Assembly (NCBI RefSeq): GCF_024281235.1
Contig: NZ_JAHWXY010000001.1
Location: forward strand, 1,240,001 to 1,304,000
DNA from: Shinella daejeonensis
GTDB lineage: Bacteria; Pseudomonadota; Alphaproteobacteria; Rhizobiales; Rhizobiaceae
Length of the DNA stretch: 64,000 bases
Reading direction: 5' to 3'
Every line of letters starts with the position of its first letter. Position 1 is the stretch's first letter. The position numbers and the translations under genes are program-made. This document shows, one piece after another, positions 46,881 to 56,370 of this stretch. The notes beneath the pieces were generated by a model, which did not search any database, was not told the origin of the DNA, and saw only the letters and a program-made list of their open reading frames with translations.

Positions 46881-47540
46881 TCAGGTCCTCACGCCATCGA
46901 GACCGCGCGTCACCCGGCGTTCCAGCCAGCGCATTGCCCCGGAAATCGCCAGCGCCATCAGGAAGTAGAGCACGAGGATCGTCGCGAAGGGTATCAGCGT
47001 GCTGCCCGTCTGGGCGCGCACCACCTGGGCCTGGAAGGTCATGTCGGAAAGCGAGATCAGCGACACGATGGCCGTTGCTTTCAGAAGTTCGATCGCATTG
47101 TTGCCGAAGGTCGGCAGCATCAGGGGAAGCGCCTGCGGCAGGATGACGTGGCGCATCGCCTGGGCGCGCGTCAGATTGAGCGCGATACAGGCTTCGCGCT
47201 GTTCGCGGCCGATCGCGCGGACCGCGCCCCGCACGACTTCCGCCCCATAGGCCCCGACATTCAGGCCGAGGGCGAGAACGCCGGCCTGAAGCGGCGACAG
47301 CGTCAGGCCGGCGAAGGGCAGGACGAAATAGACCCAGAAGAGCTGGACGAAGATCGAGGTGCCGCGGAAGAACTCGATATAGGCCGTAGCCGCAGCCCGC
47401 ACCGCCATATAGCGGCTGACGCGGCCGAGCCCGGCGGCAAACGCCACGACGACCGCAAGCGCCGACCCCATGAGGGTAAGCTGCACGGTGACAAGCGCGC
47501 CTTGCAGGATCAGCCCAATGTAGCCGGACCAGTCGGTCAT
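46881..47540 (-). CDS. ehuC: Ectoine/hydroxyectoine ABC transporter permease EhuC
   Basis: 219-residue HisMQ-family permease with RGTSIFVQLFWVYFVLPFAG and EACIALNLTRAQAMRHVILPQALPL. It forms the EhuCD channel. It follows ehuB after a 94-base gap that holds a long hairpin. Confidence 0.93.
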   Translation of the reverse strand: MTDWSGYIGLILQGALVTVQLTLMGSALAVVVAFAAGLGRVSRYMAVRAAATAYIEFFRGTSIFVQLFWVYFVLPFAGLTLSPLQAGVLALGLNVGAYGAEVVRGAVRAIGREQREACIALNLTRAQAMRHVILPQALPLMLPTFGNNAIELLKATAIVSLISLSDMTFQAQVVRAQTGSTLIPFATILVLYFLMALAISGAMRWLERRVTRGLDGVRT

Positions 47541-47579
47541 CGTCTTTCCGTTTCGTTTCTGAAGAAAACAGGCCCTTTA

Positions 47580-47621
47580 GCACCGCGCCCCTCGCCTGCC
47601 GCAGGCAAGGGTGCGCGGTGC
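47580..47621 (-). promoter_or_regulatory. Long hairpin between ehuB and ehuC
   Basis: GCACCGCGC (47580-47588) pairs with GCGCGGTGC (47613-47621), and inside it GCCTG pairs with CAGGC around a three-base loop, giving a stem of about 18 base pairs with small interruptions. It is the strongest secondary structure in the ectoine operon and probably raises ehuB over ehuCD message. Confidence 0.65.
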
Positions 47622-47634
47622 CGATCGAGGTCGC

Positions 47635-48486
47635 CTATTGGGCGGCGCAGAGCTTTTCCCGGGTGGTCGACATGGCGGCCGCGCTGGAGAAGCCGTAGGG
47701 CTCGATGAGTTTCGCGAACTCACCCGATTCCTTCAGCTTGGCAAGCTCGACATCGAAGGCGTCGCGGAGAGCTTCATTGCCTTTCTTGAAGGCGGCGCCG
47801 TCGCAATAGACGGGTGCGCCTTCGACAGGAGCGACCACCTCGATGCTCGGGTCGTTCGCCTTGCTCACGAGATCGTTGATCGACAGCACCGGCAGCGAAT
47901 AGACGTCGATGCGGCCGTCCTGCAACATCTTCAGGCCGCTCTGGCCGTCCGGCACGACGATGACCCGGTCGCGCGGCACGCCGGCTTCGAGCGCCAGCTT
48001 TTCTTCCGTGCCGCCGCCCGGCGCACCGATCCGGGCATCCGGATTGTCAGCGACATCCTTGTAGCTCTTGAGACCGAGCGGATTGCCCTGCTTCAGCGCG
48101 AAAGCCTCGGCGTCGCAGAGGATCGGTTCGGAATAGGCGACCGCGGCGCAACGCTCCGGCTTCATGAAGAGGCCGGCGGTAATGACGTCATGACGGCCGG
48201 CCTGCAAACCCGGGATCATCGCGCCATATTCGGAAATCGACGCGACGATATCCTCGACGCCGAGGCGCTTGAAGACCTCGCGAGCGACGTCCGGGGCCGC
48301 GCCCGAAACCTTGCCATCGGCGGCGACCGCCGTGAACGGCGGCTCGTTGGCGATCGCCACGCGGGCGAACCCTTGCGCCTTCAGTTCCTCAAGCTTGCCG
48401 TCATCGGCCGAAGCCGGGGCTGCGGCCACGAACGCCGCCAGCGCGCCGGCGCCGGCCGCCATGGCCATGAAATGTCTGATCTTCAC
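47635..48486 (-). CDS. ehuB: Ectoine/hydroxyectoine binding protein EhuB (GTG start)
   Basis: 283-residue periplasmic receptor with a signal peptide ending near residue 27 (AAAPASA). Counting from there, Glu21, Phe24, Tyr60, Phe80 and Arg85 of the mature Sinorhizobium meliloti EhuB fall exactly on Glu48, Phe51, Tyr87, Phe107 and Arg112 here, so the aromatic cage and the carboxylate-binding arginine are kept. GTG 48486 is chosen because GAGGAG lies about nine bases upstream; a longer ATG frame overlaps ehuA. Confidence 0.95.
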   Translation of the reverse strand: MKIRHFMAMAAGAGALAAFVAAAPASADDGKLEELKAQGFARVAIANEPPFTAVAADGKVSGAAPDVAREVFKRLGVEDIVASISEYGAMIPGLQAGRHDVITAGLFMKPERCAAVAYSEPILCDAEAFALKQGNPLGLKSYKDVADNPDARIGAPGGGTEEKLALEAGVPRDRVIVVPDGQSGLKMLQDGRIDVYSLPVLSINDLVSKANDPSIEVVAPVEGAPVYCDGAAFKKGNEALRDAFDVELAKLKESGEFAKLIEPYGFSSAAAMSTTREKLCAAQ

Positions 48487-48544
48487 TGTTCCGATCTCCT
48501 CTGGTGGTTTCTGGTTGGGGCAATTTCCAGGCGGCATACGCCAC

Positions 48545-49330
48545 TCAGACGCGATGCCCTGCCGCGATGATCTTGCGCAGGAAGGTCTGCGTTCGTTCCT
48601 GCTTGGGATGGCTGAATATTTCGTCCGGCCGGCCTTCCTCGACGATCTTCCCGCGATCGAAGAACAGCACGCGATCGGCGAAATCATGGGCGAAGCCCAT
48701 CTCATGGGTGACGAGCAGCATCGTCATGTCGGTCTCGGCGGCAAGCTTGCGCATGACGTTCAGCACCTCCTCGACCAGTTCCGGATCGAGCGCGGAGGTC
48801 ACTTCGTCGAAAAGCATGATCCTCGGCGAAAGCGCGAGCGCACGGGCGATGGCGACGCGCTGCTTCTGCCCGCCGGACAATTGCGCGGGCATGTTGCCGG
48901 CCTTGTCGGCAAGGCCGACCATGTCGAGAAGCTCCATGGCGCGTTTTTGCGCGGCGGCCTTCGCCACCCCCTGCGTGAGCATGGGTGCAAGTGTGACATT
49001 GTCGAGAACGCATTTATGCGGAAAGAGATTGAAGTGCTGGAAGACCATGCCGATCTTCTCGCGCATCTTCTGAAGGTGCCGCTCGTCGGCGTCGATGAGG
49101 CCGCCGTTCCTCGGCATATGGTAGAGTTGCTGGCCATCCACCTCGATATGGCCGCCGCTGATCGTCTCCAGCGTCATCAGGATGCGCAGGATCGTCGTCT
49201 TGCCCGATCCGGACGGGCCGATCAGCGCAAGCTTCTCACCGGGCATCACCTCCATCGACAATCCGTCGAGCACGGTCAGCATACCGTAGCGTTTCGTGAT
49301 GTTGTCGACGCGGATGATTGGTGCAGCCAT
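48545..49330 (-). CDS. ehuA: Ectoine/hydroxyectoine ABC transporter ATP-binding protein EhuA
   Basis: 261-residue ATPase of the GlnQ/HisP class: [49 protein letters not shown]. First gene of the ehuABCD-eutABC-doeAB operon. ATG 49330 (MAAPIIRV) follows AGGAG at eight bases. Confidence 0.94.
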   Translation of the reverse strand: MAAPIIRVDNITKRYGMLTVLDGLSMEVMPGEKLALIGPSGSGKTTILRILMTLETISGGHIEVDGQQLYHMPRNGGLIDADERHLQKMREKIGMVFQHFNLFPHKCVLDNVTLAPMLTQGVAKAAAQKRAMELLDMVGLADKAGNMPAQLSGGQKQRVAIARALALSPRIMLFDEVTSALDPELVEEVLNVMRKLAAETDMTMLLVTHEMGFAHDFADRVLFFDRGKIVEEGRPDEIFSHPKQERTQTFLRKIIAAGHRV

Positions 49331-49386
49331 GCATGCCTCTCCTGCTGGGGACAACCGATGGCCTAACGATGCGCGCCGATTTAAAT

Positions 49387-49426
49387 CATGTCAATTACAA
49401 TAATAATATCATGACAATTATTGTTT
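49387..49426. promoter_or_regulatory. Candidate EnuR operator/promoter upstream of ehuA
   Basis: The 123-base gap before ehuA is strikingly AT-rich. ACAATAAT (49397-49404) and ATTATTGT (49417-49424) are exact inverted arms, and TGACAAT (49412-49418) recurs in the enuR/asnC gap (50870-50876). This is a reasonable operator for the EnuR regulator, whose gene is adjacent; it is not proven. Confidence 0.5.
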
Positions 49427-49453
49427 TCCCGGCCCATTTGCCTCACGCACCGC

Positions 49454-50839
49454 TCAAATGGCGAGCAACAGCGGCTCGGGTCCGCCGCTGGCGAGCGAGG
49501 CGAGGATGCCAAGGCCGCTGCGCAATTCCTGCTCGCTCGTGGAGCCGACCGATATGCGAACGGCGGGACGCCAGATCTGGTCCGAGGTGCGGAAGGATGA
49601 TCCGGGCGCGATCGCCACGCCGCGAAGGCGGGCCTGCGAGACGAACCCTTCTTCCGTATGGCCCTCCGGCAGCGGCAGCCAGACATGCAGGCTTTGCGGA
49701 TGGGAATGATAGGGCAATCCGGCGAAGCATTCGCTGGCTATGGCGTGCCGCGTGGCCAGCGCGCGGCGCTGCCAGAGCACCAGTTCCATGGCCGTACCGT
49801 CGCTGACCCAGCGCGTCGCGATTTCCGCGATGGACGGCGTCGCCATCCAGTTGGAAACCAGATGCCGGTTGGCGACGGCGGCGACATAGCGATCCGGCGC
49901 CGCAAGATAGCCGATCCGCAGGCCGGGCACGGTGATCTTGGTGAAGCTGGTGACATAAAGCGTGCGCTCGGGCGCATAGGCCGCAAGCGGCGGCGCCCTG
50001 TTTTCCACCAGCGGCCCGAGAATGTCGTTCTCGATGATAGCGATGTCATGCCGCCGGGCGACCTCCGCGAGCGCCTGCCGGCGGTCGGCGCCCATCAGCC
50101 GGGCCGTCGGGTTGATCACCGAGGGCTGGAGAAAAACGGCGCGAATCACGCCTTTCCGGCATGCTTCGTCCAGCGCTTCCGGGATCATGCCTTCATCATC
50201 GATCGGCAAACCCTCCAGATTCAGCCCGAGATAGGTGGAAAGCGGAACCAGCGTATGATGGCTGATCGCCTCCGTCGCGACGGTCGAACCGGGTGGGGCA
50301 ACGCTCATCAGCGCCACCGTCATGCCGGAAGTCGCGCCGTTGGTGAGGCTGATGTTGAGCGGCGAGATTTCGAGGCCGCAGCGCGACAGCCATTCCGCCG
50401 CGACGATACGATGACGTGGAAAGACCATATTCGGCCGGAAGGACAGTGCGGAACTCGATGGCAGGTTTTCCGCAAGCCAGCCGAAGGCCTCGCGCATGCG
50501 CTCCAGATGCAGCTGCTCGCAGACGGGCTTGAGAATGGACAGGTCGACGAGTTCGCCGAGGCGCTCGGGAAGGTAGGGCGGCTCCGGCTCCCGGGACCGC
50601 GCCTGCACGAAGGATCCCCGGCCGATCTCTCCGGAAATGAGGCCGCGGCGGATCAGTTCGTCATAGGCGCGGCTGACGGTCTGTACGGACAGTTCCAGAT
50701 CGTCGGCGAGCTTGCGGTGGGGCTGAAGTCGAGTGCCCTGCGGAAGCTGCCCCTCCTGAATGGCGCGCGCGATCTGTTCGGCAAGAGAGAGATATGCCGG
50801 CCGTCGCAACTGGGATCTGTCGGGTCGCCAATTTGTCAT
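49454..50839 (-). CDS. enuR: Ectoine utilisation regulator EnuR (MocR/GntR type)
   Basis: 461-residue repressor combining an N-terminal GntR winged helix (YLSLAEQIARAIQEGQLPQGTRLQPHRKLADDLELSVQTVSRAYDELIRRG) with a C-terminal aminotransferase-like domain. The PLP lysine is Lys301 in SFTKITVPGLR; in Ruegeria EnuR the equivalent lysine binds PLP and senses diaminobutyrate derivatives made during ectoine breakdown. ATG 50839 (MTNWRPDRSQ) is chosen. The gene is upstream of ehuA and divergent from asnC/doeX. Confidence 0.92.
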   Translation of the reverse strand: MTNWRPDRSQLRRPAYLSLAEQIARAIQEGQLPQGTRLQPHRKLADDLELSVQTVSRAYDELIRRGLISGEIGRGSFVQARSREPEPPYLPERLGELVDLSILKPVCEQLHLERMREAFGWLAENLPSSSALSFRPNMVFPRHRIVAAEWLSRCGLEISPLNISLTNGATSGMTVALMSVAPPGSTVATEAISHHTLVPLSTYLGLNLEGLPIDDEGMIPEALDEACRKGVIRAVFLQPSVINPTARLMGADRRQALAEVARRHDIAIIENDILGPLVENRAPPLAAYAPERTLYVTSFTKITVPGLRIGYLAAPDRYVAAVANRHLVSNWMATPSIAEIATRWVSDGTAMELVLWQRRALATRHAIASECFAGLPYHSHPQSLHVWLPLPEGHTEEGFVSQARLRGVAIAPGSSFRTSDQIWRPAVRISVGSTSEQELRSGLGILASLASGGPEPLLLAI

Positions 50840-50868
50840 GATTTCAACACTGCTCAAATCCAGTTCAA

Positions 50869-50898
50869 TTGACAATGTCAAAATGTCTTTCCATTGTC
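50869..50898. promoter_or_regulatory. Inverted repeats in the enuR-asnC gap
   Basis: TTGAC-AAT-GTCAA (50869-50881) is a perfect five-base inverted repeat and GACAAT (50871-50876) is mirrored by ATTGTC (50893-50898). The block lies between two divergent regulator genes and shares GACAAT with the ehuA promoter, so EnuR or the AsnC-type protein may bind here. Confidence 0.5.
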
Positions 50899-50940
50899 GT
50901 TATCCCGACTTTGACACGATCCCGCCCGGAGGGCGCGCGC

Positions 50941-51423
50941 ATGAAACTCGACGCCATCGACCTGCGCATCCTGGAGGCCGTCCAGGAGAACGGGCGCATC
51001 ACCAAGCTGGCGCTGGCGGAAAAGGCAGGCCTTTCCCCCACCCCGTGCTGGCTGCGGCTGCGCAAGCTGGAAAAAGCGGGCATCATCACCGGGTATCACG
51101 CCCGGGTCGCGGTGCGGCGGATCGCGCCTGTCGCAAGCGTCATGATGGAGGTGACGCTCGCCAACCATCGCCAGGCCGATTTCGACCGCTTCGAGCGCGC
51201 CATCGCGGCAACGCCGGAAATCGTGTCCTGCTGGTCGGTCGGCGGCGGCGTCGATTATATCCTCAGGATCATGACGGCCGATATCGACGCCTATCAGCGC
51301 CTCGTCGACAGCCTGCTCGACCGCGAACTCGGCATTGACCGCTACTTCACCTATATCGTCACCAAGACGGTGAAGGAGGAAACCGTTCTGCCGCTGGCGG
51401 CACTTCTGCCCGCTCCCGAATGA
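50941..51423 (+). CDS. doeX: AsnC/Lrp-family regulator of ectoine catabolism (DoeX-like)
   Basis: 160-residue Lrp/AsnC regulator. The helix-turn-helix is MKLDAIDLRILEAVQENGRITKLALAEKAGLSPTPCWLRLRKLEKAGII, followed by the RAM ligand-binding domain. ATG 50941 follows GGAGG; a longer frame start at 50869 overlaps the operator region. Ectoine clusters regularly carry such a gene next to doeC/doeD, which lie directly downstream here. Confidence 0.9.
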   Translation: MKLDAIDLRILEAVQENGRITKLALAEKAGLSPTPCWLRLRKLEKAGIITGYHARVAVRRIAPVASVMMEVTLANHRQADFDRFERAIAATPEIVSCWSVGGGVDYILRIMTADIDAYQRLVDSLLDRELGIDRYFTYIVTKTVKEETVLPLAALLPAPE

Positions 51424-51549
51424 GGCTTGCCTGGAGATATTGTCCTTGGCGGCCTGCCTCTTTAGCCAGAATCTCTACGATCCGGCCCGGCACTGGACAA
51501 TCTGTCACCGCGCTTCTGGCAGACTCCCGCCACAGCCAGGGAGACCGCC

Positions 51550-53046
51550 ATGACCGCCATATTCGCCCGGACCGTTTTCCACGACGCGCTCGCCCGTCTC
51601 GCCGATCCCCACCTGCGGCGCGAACTCTCCTACGTCGGCGGCCGCTGGGTGGCCGGCCGCGACGGCGAAAGCTTCGAAGTGACGGACCCGGCCTCGGCGG
51701 CAACGCTCGCCTGGGTCGCATCCCTTGACGGCGAACAGACGACCGAGGCCGTTTCCGCCGCCGAAAAGGCGTTCCCCTCGTGGCGGGACATGCTGCCGCA
51801 ACAGCGCGCCGACATCCTGCGCAAGTGGCACGAGCTGGTGCTGGAGGCGCGCGAGGACCTTGCGCTGCTGATGACCCTGGAGCAGGGCAAGCCGCTTGCG
51901 GAATCCCGTGGCGAGATCGATTATGCCGCCGCCTTCATCGAGTGGTACGCGGAGGAAGGAAAGCGCCTCAATGCGGAAAGCGTCACCAGCCACCTGCCGG
52001 ACGCCGAGATGATCGTTCGCCGGGAGGCGCTGGGCGTCGTCGGCATCGTGACGCCCTGGAATTTCCCCTGCGCCATGATCACCCGCAAGGCCGCGGCCGC
52101 GCTGGCCGCCGGCTGCACGGTCGTCGCCCACCCTTCCAGCCAGACGCCGCTCTCCGCGCTCGCTCTTGTCGAGCTCGGTGAGCGGGCCGGTCTTCCGGCC
52201 GGCGTCTTCAATGTCGTCACGGGCGATGCCGCCACCATCGTCGGCCGGATGAGCGCCGACGCCCGCGTGCGGGCCATGAGCTTCACCGGCTCCACCGGGA
52301 TCGGCAGGCTCATCGCCGGCCAATGCGCGCCGACCATGAAGCGCCTCGTCATGGAGCTGGGCGGCCATGCGCCGCTGATCGTCTTCGCCGACGCCGATAT
52401 CGACAAGGCCGCCGATATCGCGATCGCCGCCAAATTCGCGACCTCGGGGCAGGATTGCCTTGCCGCCAACCGCATCTATGTCGAGCGCCCGGCGCTTGCC
52501 GCCTTCACCGCCGCCTTCAGGGCGCGCATCGAGGCGCTGAAGGTCGCCGCCGGGCTTGATGCCGGCGCGCAGATCGGACCGCTGATGCATGAGCGCGCCA
52601 TCGCCAAGGTGGAAGAGCAGGTGGCCGATGCGCTGGCGCACGGCGCCACCGTGCTCACCGGCGGCAAGCGCCACGAAGCCGGCCCGCTGTTCTTCGAACC
52701 GACGCTGCTGACCGGCGTTTCGGACGAAGCCCTCATCATGCGCGAGGAAACCTTCGGTCCGGTGGCTGCGGTCAGCGCTTTCGACAGCGAGGCGGAAGCG
52801 ATCGCGCGGGCCAACGAGACCGAATACGGCCTTGTCGCCTATGTCGTCACGGAAAATGGCGCGCGGCAGATGCGCCTTGCCCGGGCGCTCGAATACGGCA
52901 TGGTCGCCGTCAACCGGGCGAAGATCACCGGCAGTCCCGTCCCCTTCGGCGGCTGGAAGCAATCCGGCCTCGGCCGCGAAGGCGCGCGCCACGGCATGGA
53001 GGCCTTCACCGAACTCAAATATCTCTGCATCGACACGGCCGCCTGA
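51550..53046 (+). CDS. doeC: Aspartate-semialdehyde dehydrogenase DoeC (Ssd)
   Basis: 498-residue aldehyde dehydrogenase of the succinate-semialdehyde type: Asn171 (TPWNFP), Glu269 (MELGGHAP) and catalytic Cys303 (GQDCLAANR). In ectoine degradation it oxidises aspartate semialdehyde to aspartate. It is paired with the aminotransferase DoeD downstream. GGGAG precedes the ATG. The 126-base gap before it carries ATTGTCC (51439-51445) and GGACAAT (51495-51501). Confidence 0.88.
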   Translation: MTAIFARTVFHDALARLADPHLRRELSYVGGRWVAGRDGESFEVTDPASAATLAWVASLDGEQTTEAVSAAEKAFPSWRDMLPQQRADILRKWHELVLEAREDLALLMTLEQGKPLAESRGEIDYAAAFIEWYAEEGKRLNAESVTSHLPDAEMIVRREALGVVGIVTPWNFPCAMITRKAAAALAAGCTVVAHPSSQTPLSALALVELGERAGLPAGVFNVVTGDAATIVGRMSADARVRAMSFTGSTGIGRLIAGQCAPTMKRLVMELGGHAPLIVFADADIDKAADIAIAAKFATSGQDCLAANRIYVERPALAAFTAAFRARIEALKVAAGLDAGAQIGPLMHERAIAKVEEQVADALAHGATVLTGGKRHEAGPLFFEPTLLTGVSDEALIMREETFGPVAAVSAFDSEAEAIARANETEYGLVAYVVTENGARQMRLARALEYGMVAVNRAKITGSPVPFGGWKQSGLGREGARHGMEAFTELKYLCIDTAA

Positions 53047-53076
53047 GCCGCCCGGAATAGAACGAAAGGAAAGACC

Positions 53077-54450
53077 ATGACCGACAAGCGCAACGAACTC
53101 ACCGCCTGGGACCGGGACCACTTCTTCCATCCCTCCACCCATATGGGCATGCATGCCCGCGGTGAAACCCCGACCCGGGTTATCGAAGGCGGCGAAGGCG
53201 TCTACATCACCGACACCAACGGCCGGAAAAGCCTCGATGCCTTCGCCGGCCTTTATTGCGTGAACGTCGGTTACGGCCGCCAGAAGATCGCCGACGCCAT
53301 TGCGGCGCAGGCGAAGAGCCTCGCCTATTACCACGCCTATGTCGGCCACGGCACGGAAGCCTCGATCACCCTGTCCAAGATGATCATCGACCGCGCGCCC
53401 GAAGGCATGAGCCGGGTCTATTTCGGTCTGTCCGGTTCCGACGCCAATGAAACCAACATCAAGCTGATCTGGTACTACAACAACATCCTCGGCCGGCCGG
53501 AAAAGAAGAAGATCATTTCGCGCTGGCGCGGCTATCATGGCTCCGGCGTCATGACCGGCTCGCTGACCGGCCTCCACGCCTTCCACAATGCGTTCGACCT
53601 TCCACGCACGCCGGTCCTGCACACCGAGGCGCCCTATTATTACCGCCGTCCGGACCGTTCGATGAACGAGGAACAGTTCTCGCAATATTGCGCCGACAAG
53701 CTGGAGGAAATGATCCTTGCCGAAGGCCCGGACACCGTCGCCGCCTTCATCGGCGAACCGATCCTCGGCACCGGCGGTCTCGTCCCGCCGCCGAAGGGCT
53801 ACTGGCAGAAGATCCAGGCCGTGCTCGACAAATACGATATCCTGCTTGTCGCCGACGAGGTCGTTACCGGCTTCGGCCGCCTCGGCACGATGTTCGGCTC
53901 CGATCACTACGGCATGAAGCCGGCGCTCATCACCATCGCCAAGGGCCTGACCTCGGCCTATGCGCCGCTTTCCGGTACCATCGTCTCCGACAAGGTCTGG
54001 CAGGTTCTGGTCAAGGGCTCGGACGAGCTCGGCGCCATCGGCCACGGCTGGACCTATTCGTCGCATCCGATCTGCGCCGCTGCCGGCGTGGCCAACCTCG
54101 AACTCATCGATGAGCTCGGGCTTGTGGAGAACGCCGGCTCGACGGGGGCCTATTTCCGCGCCGAACTGGCGAAGGCCGTCGGCGACCACCCGAATGTCGG
54201 CGAGGTGCGCGGCGATGGCCTCATGGCCGCAATCGAATTTGTCGAGGACAGGGACGACCGGGTCTTCTTCGATCCTTCGCGGAAAATCGGCCCGCAGGTT
54301 TCCGCCGCTCTTCTGGAACACGGCGTCATCGGCCGCGCCATGCCGCAAGGCGATATCCTCGGCTTCGCTCCGCCCCTTTGCCTGACGAAGGACGAGGCGG
54401 ACATCGTGGTGAAGGCCGCAGCCGACGCGGTGAAATCCGTCTTCGGCTGA
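53077..54450 (+). CDS. doeD: L-2,4-diaminobutyrate transaminase DoeD (Atf)
   Basis: 457-residue class III PLP aminotransferase. The Schiff-base lysine is Lys289 in IAKGLTSAY, with SGSDANETNIKL and VADEVVTGFGRLG. It transfers the terminal amino group of diaminobutyrate, giving aspartate semialdehyde for DoeC, 30 bases upstream. The opening DRDHFFHPSTHMGMHARGE is typical of this group. Preceded by AAAGGAAAG. Confidence 0.9.
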   Translation: MTDKRNELTAWDRDHFFHPSTHMGMHARGETPTRVIEGGEGVYITDTNGRKSLDAFAGLYCVNVGYGRQKIADAIAAQAKSLAYYHAYVGHGTEASITLSKMIIDRAPEGMSRVYFGLSGSDANETNIKLIWYYNNILGRPEKKKIISRWRGYHGSGVMTGSLTGLHAFHNAFDLPRTPVLHTEAPYYYRRPDRSMNEEQFSQYCADKLEEMILAEGPDTVAAFIGEPILGTGGLVPPPKGYWQKIQAVLDKYDILLVADEVVTGFGRLGTMFGSDHYGMKPALITIAKGLTSAYAPLSGTIVSDKVWQVLVKGSDELGAIGHGWTYSSHPICAAAGVANLELIDELGLVENAGSTGAYFRAELAKAVGDHPNVGEVRGDGLMAAIEFVEDRDDRVFFDPSRKIGPQVSAALLEHGVIGRAMPQGDILGFAPPLCLTKDEADIVVKAAADAVKSVFG

Positions 54451-54510
54451 TCCCGCCGGAAGCGGACGGGGCAGCGATCCGGGCTGCCCCCTCCGTAAAA
54501 TCATATCGTC

Positions 54511-54545
54511 ATCCGACGCAAGGCGACCTCGCTTCGGCGTCGGAT
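54511..54545. terminator. Inverted repeat between convergent genes (terminator/repeat)
   Basis: ATCCGACGC (54511-54519) and GCGTCGGAT (54537-54545) form a perfect nine-base stem with a 17-base loop, just before the SulP stop. The loop (GCGACCTCGCTTCG) resembles the loop of the repeat at 6151-6184, so both look like members of one rhizobial palindromic repeat family that also ends transcription. Confidence 0.6.
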
Positions 54546-54551
54546 AATGCT

Positions 54552-56087
54552 CTAACCTTGCGCCGGCGCACGCTTGGCGGCACGCGGCGCTACAGCCTGT
54601 CCGAGCACCTTCTCCATGGCATCGGGACGGTCATGCATGGCGAGCTTGTCCATGATGGTGGCGCTCGCTTCATTCAGGCCGACGACCTCGACGCCGACGC
54701 CGGCCTTGCGGAACTTGAGCACGGCCTTGTCGATGGCGTTGACGCCGGTGAGGTCCCATATATGGGCGCGGCCGACATCGATGGTGACGGCATCCAGCGG
54801 TTCGGTGAAATCGAAGGCGTCGAGGAAATCCTCGGCGGAAGCGAAGAAGACCTGGCCTTCGATCCGATAGTTCCGATGCCGGCCATCCTGCGAAAGCGTC
54901 GAGGTGACGCGAAAGATCTGCGCCACTTTCCAGGCGAAGAAGATCCCCGAAAGCAGGACGCCGATTCCAACGCCGAGCGCCAGGTTATGCGTCACGACGA
55001 CCGTGCTGACCGTGGCCAGCATAACGAGGCTGGACCGACGCGGATGATGGCGCAGGTCGTTCAGGGACGACCAGCTGAAGGTGCCGACCGACACCATGAT
55101 CATGATGGCGACCAGCGCCGGCATCGCGATGAAGCCGACCAGATCGCCCAGAACGATCAGCAGGAACAGCAAGAAGGCGCCTGCGGTGAGGGTCGAAAGG
55201 CGGGTTCGGCCACCTGATTTCACGTTGATCACCGACTGGCCGATCATGGCGCAACCCGCCATGCCGCCGAACAGGCCGCTGGCGATATTGGCGATGCCCT
55301 GGCCGATGCTCTCGCGGTTCTTGTCGCTGCGGGTGTCGGTCATCTGATCGACGATCGAGGCGGTCAGAAGGCTCTCGAGCAGGCCCACGGCAGCGACGGC
55401 CGTGGAGGTGGGCAGGACGATCCACAGGGTTTCCAGATTGAGCGGCACGTCGGGAAACAGCAGCACCGGCAGGGCGTCGGGCAATTCGCCGAGATTGGCC
55501 ACGGTCCGGATGTCGATATCCAGTGCGAGCGCGATGCCGGTCACGACGAGAATGCAGACCAGCGGCGAGGGCACCGCCCTCGTCAGTCGCGGAAAGAGGT
55601 AGATGATGGCGAGGCCGACGGCGATCAGCAGATAGGTCTCCCAGGTCACGCCGATCAGTTCGGGCAGCTGCGCCATGAAGATGAGAATGGCGAGCGCATT
55701 GACGAAGCCTGTCATCACCGAGCGCGAGACGAAACGCATCACATAGCCGATGCGCAGCCAGCCGGCGACGATCTGGATGACGCCGGCGACGATGGTCGCG
55801 GCAAGCAGGTACTGGAGCCCGTGCTCGCGCACCAGCGTACCGAACAATACGGCGGTGGCGGCGGTGGCGGCCGAGATCATGGCGGGGCGGCCGCCGGCAA
55901 AAGAGATGACGATGGCGATAACCACCGAGGCATAGAGTCCGACGCGCGGATCGACGCCCGCGATGATGGAAAAGCCGATGGCTTCCGGGATCAAGGCAAG
56001 GGCGACGACGATGCCGGCAAGCACATCGGCACGGATATTGGAAAACCAGTTGCGGCGAATCTTCTCGGTCGAAAACATGAACATCAC
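54552..56087 (-). CDS. SulP-family inorganic anion transporter
   Basis: 511-residue membrane protein with ten or more helices of the SLC26/SulP family, opening with [38 protein letters not shown] and containing [31 protein letters not shown], and ending with a STAS domain (about 400-490; [30 protein letters not shown]). Members carry sulfate, bicarbonate or dicarboxylates. It is not in an operon; its ligand cannot be read. It is convergent with doeD. Confidence 0.9.
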   Translation of the reverse strand: MMFMFSTEKIRRNWFSNIRADVLAGIVVALALIPEAIGFSIIAGVDPRVGLYASVVIAIVISFAGGRPAMISAATAATAVLFGTLVREHGLQYLLAATIVAGVIQIVAGWLRIGYVMRFVSRSVMTGFVNALAILIFMAQLPELIGVTWETYLLIAVGLAIIYLFPRLTRAVPSPLVCILVVTGIALALDIDIRTVANLGELPDALPVLLFPDVPLNLETLWIVLPTSTAVAAVGLLESLLTASIVDQMTDTRSDKNRESIGQGIANIASGLFGGMAGCAMIGQSVINVKSGGRTRLSTLTAGAFLLFLLIVLGDLVGFIAMPALVAIMIMVSVGTFSWSSLNDLRHHPRRSSLVMLATVSTVVVTHNLALGVGIGVLLSGIFFAWKVAQIFRVTSTLSQDGRHRNYRIEGQVFFASAEDFLDAFDFTEPLDAVTIDVGRAHIWDLTGVNAIDKAVLKFRKAGVGVEVVGLNEASATIMDKLAMHDRPDAMEKVLGQAVAPRAAKRAPAQG

Positions 56088-56370
56088 GATGAAAGACAGC
56101 TATCGCTCGGTTCGCGCAGCGCGTCAGGCGCCGGCAGGACGAGCATTGTCTGGAGTGTCCGGCGGATCGGCGGCCGGAAGAGCCACCCGGAATTTCACCG
56201 GGTCCGGGATGATTAGGAATGCCTCATTGCCATAACGTTCACGCCCTGACAAGCAAAGAGCAGCCTCCCCCTGCCGGCAGCGGGAATTCCAGCCGGCGCG
56301 CCGTCCGGAGCGGCAGCTTGCGAAGAAGAGCAAACATGATAAAGTTACTCAACATAGGCACGCAGGATTC

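Noticed and set aside
51505-54504. A 999-codon open frame antisense to doeC and doeD
   Set aside because: Its translation is rich in Arg, Gly, His and Asp without recognisable motifs, as expected opposite GC-rich genes; both sense genes have complete active sites.
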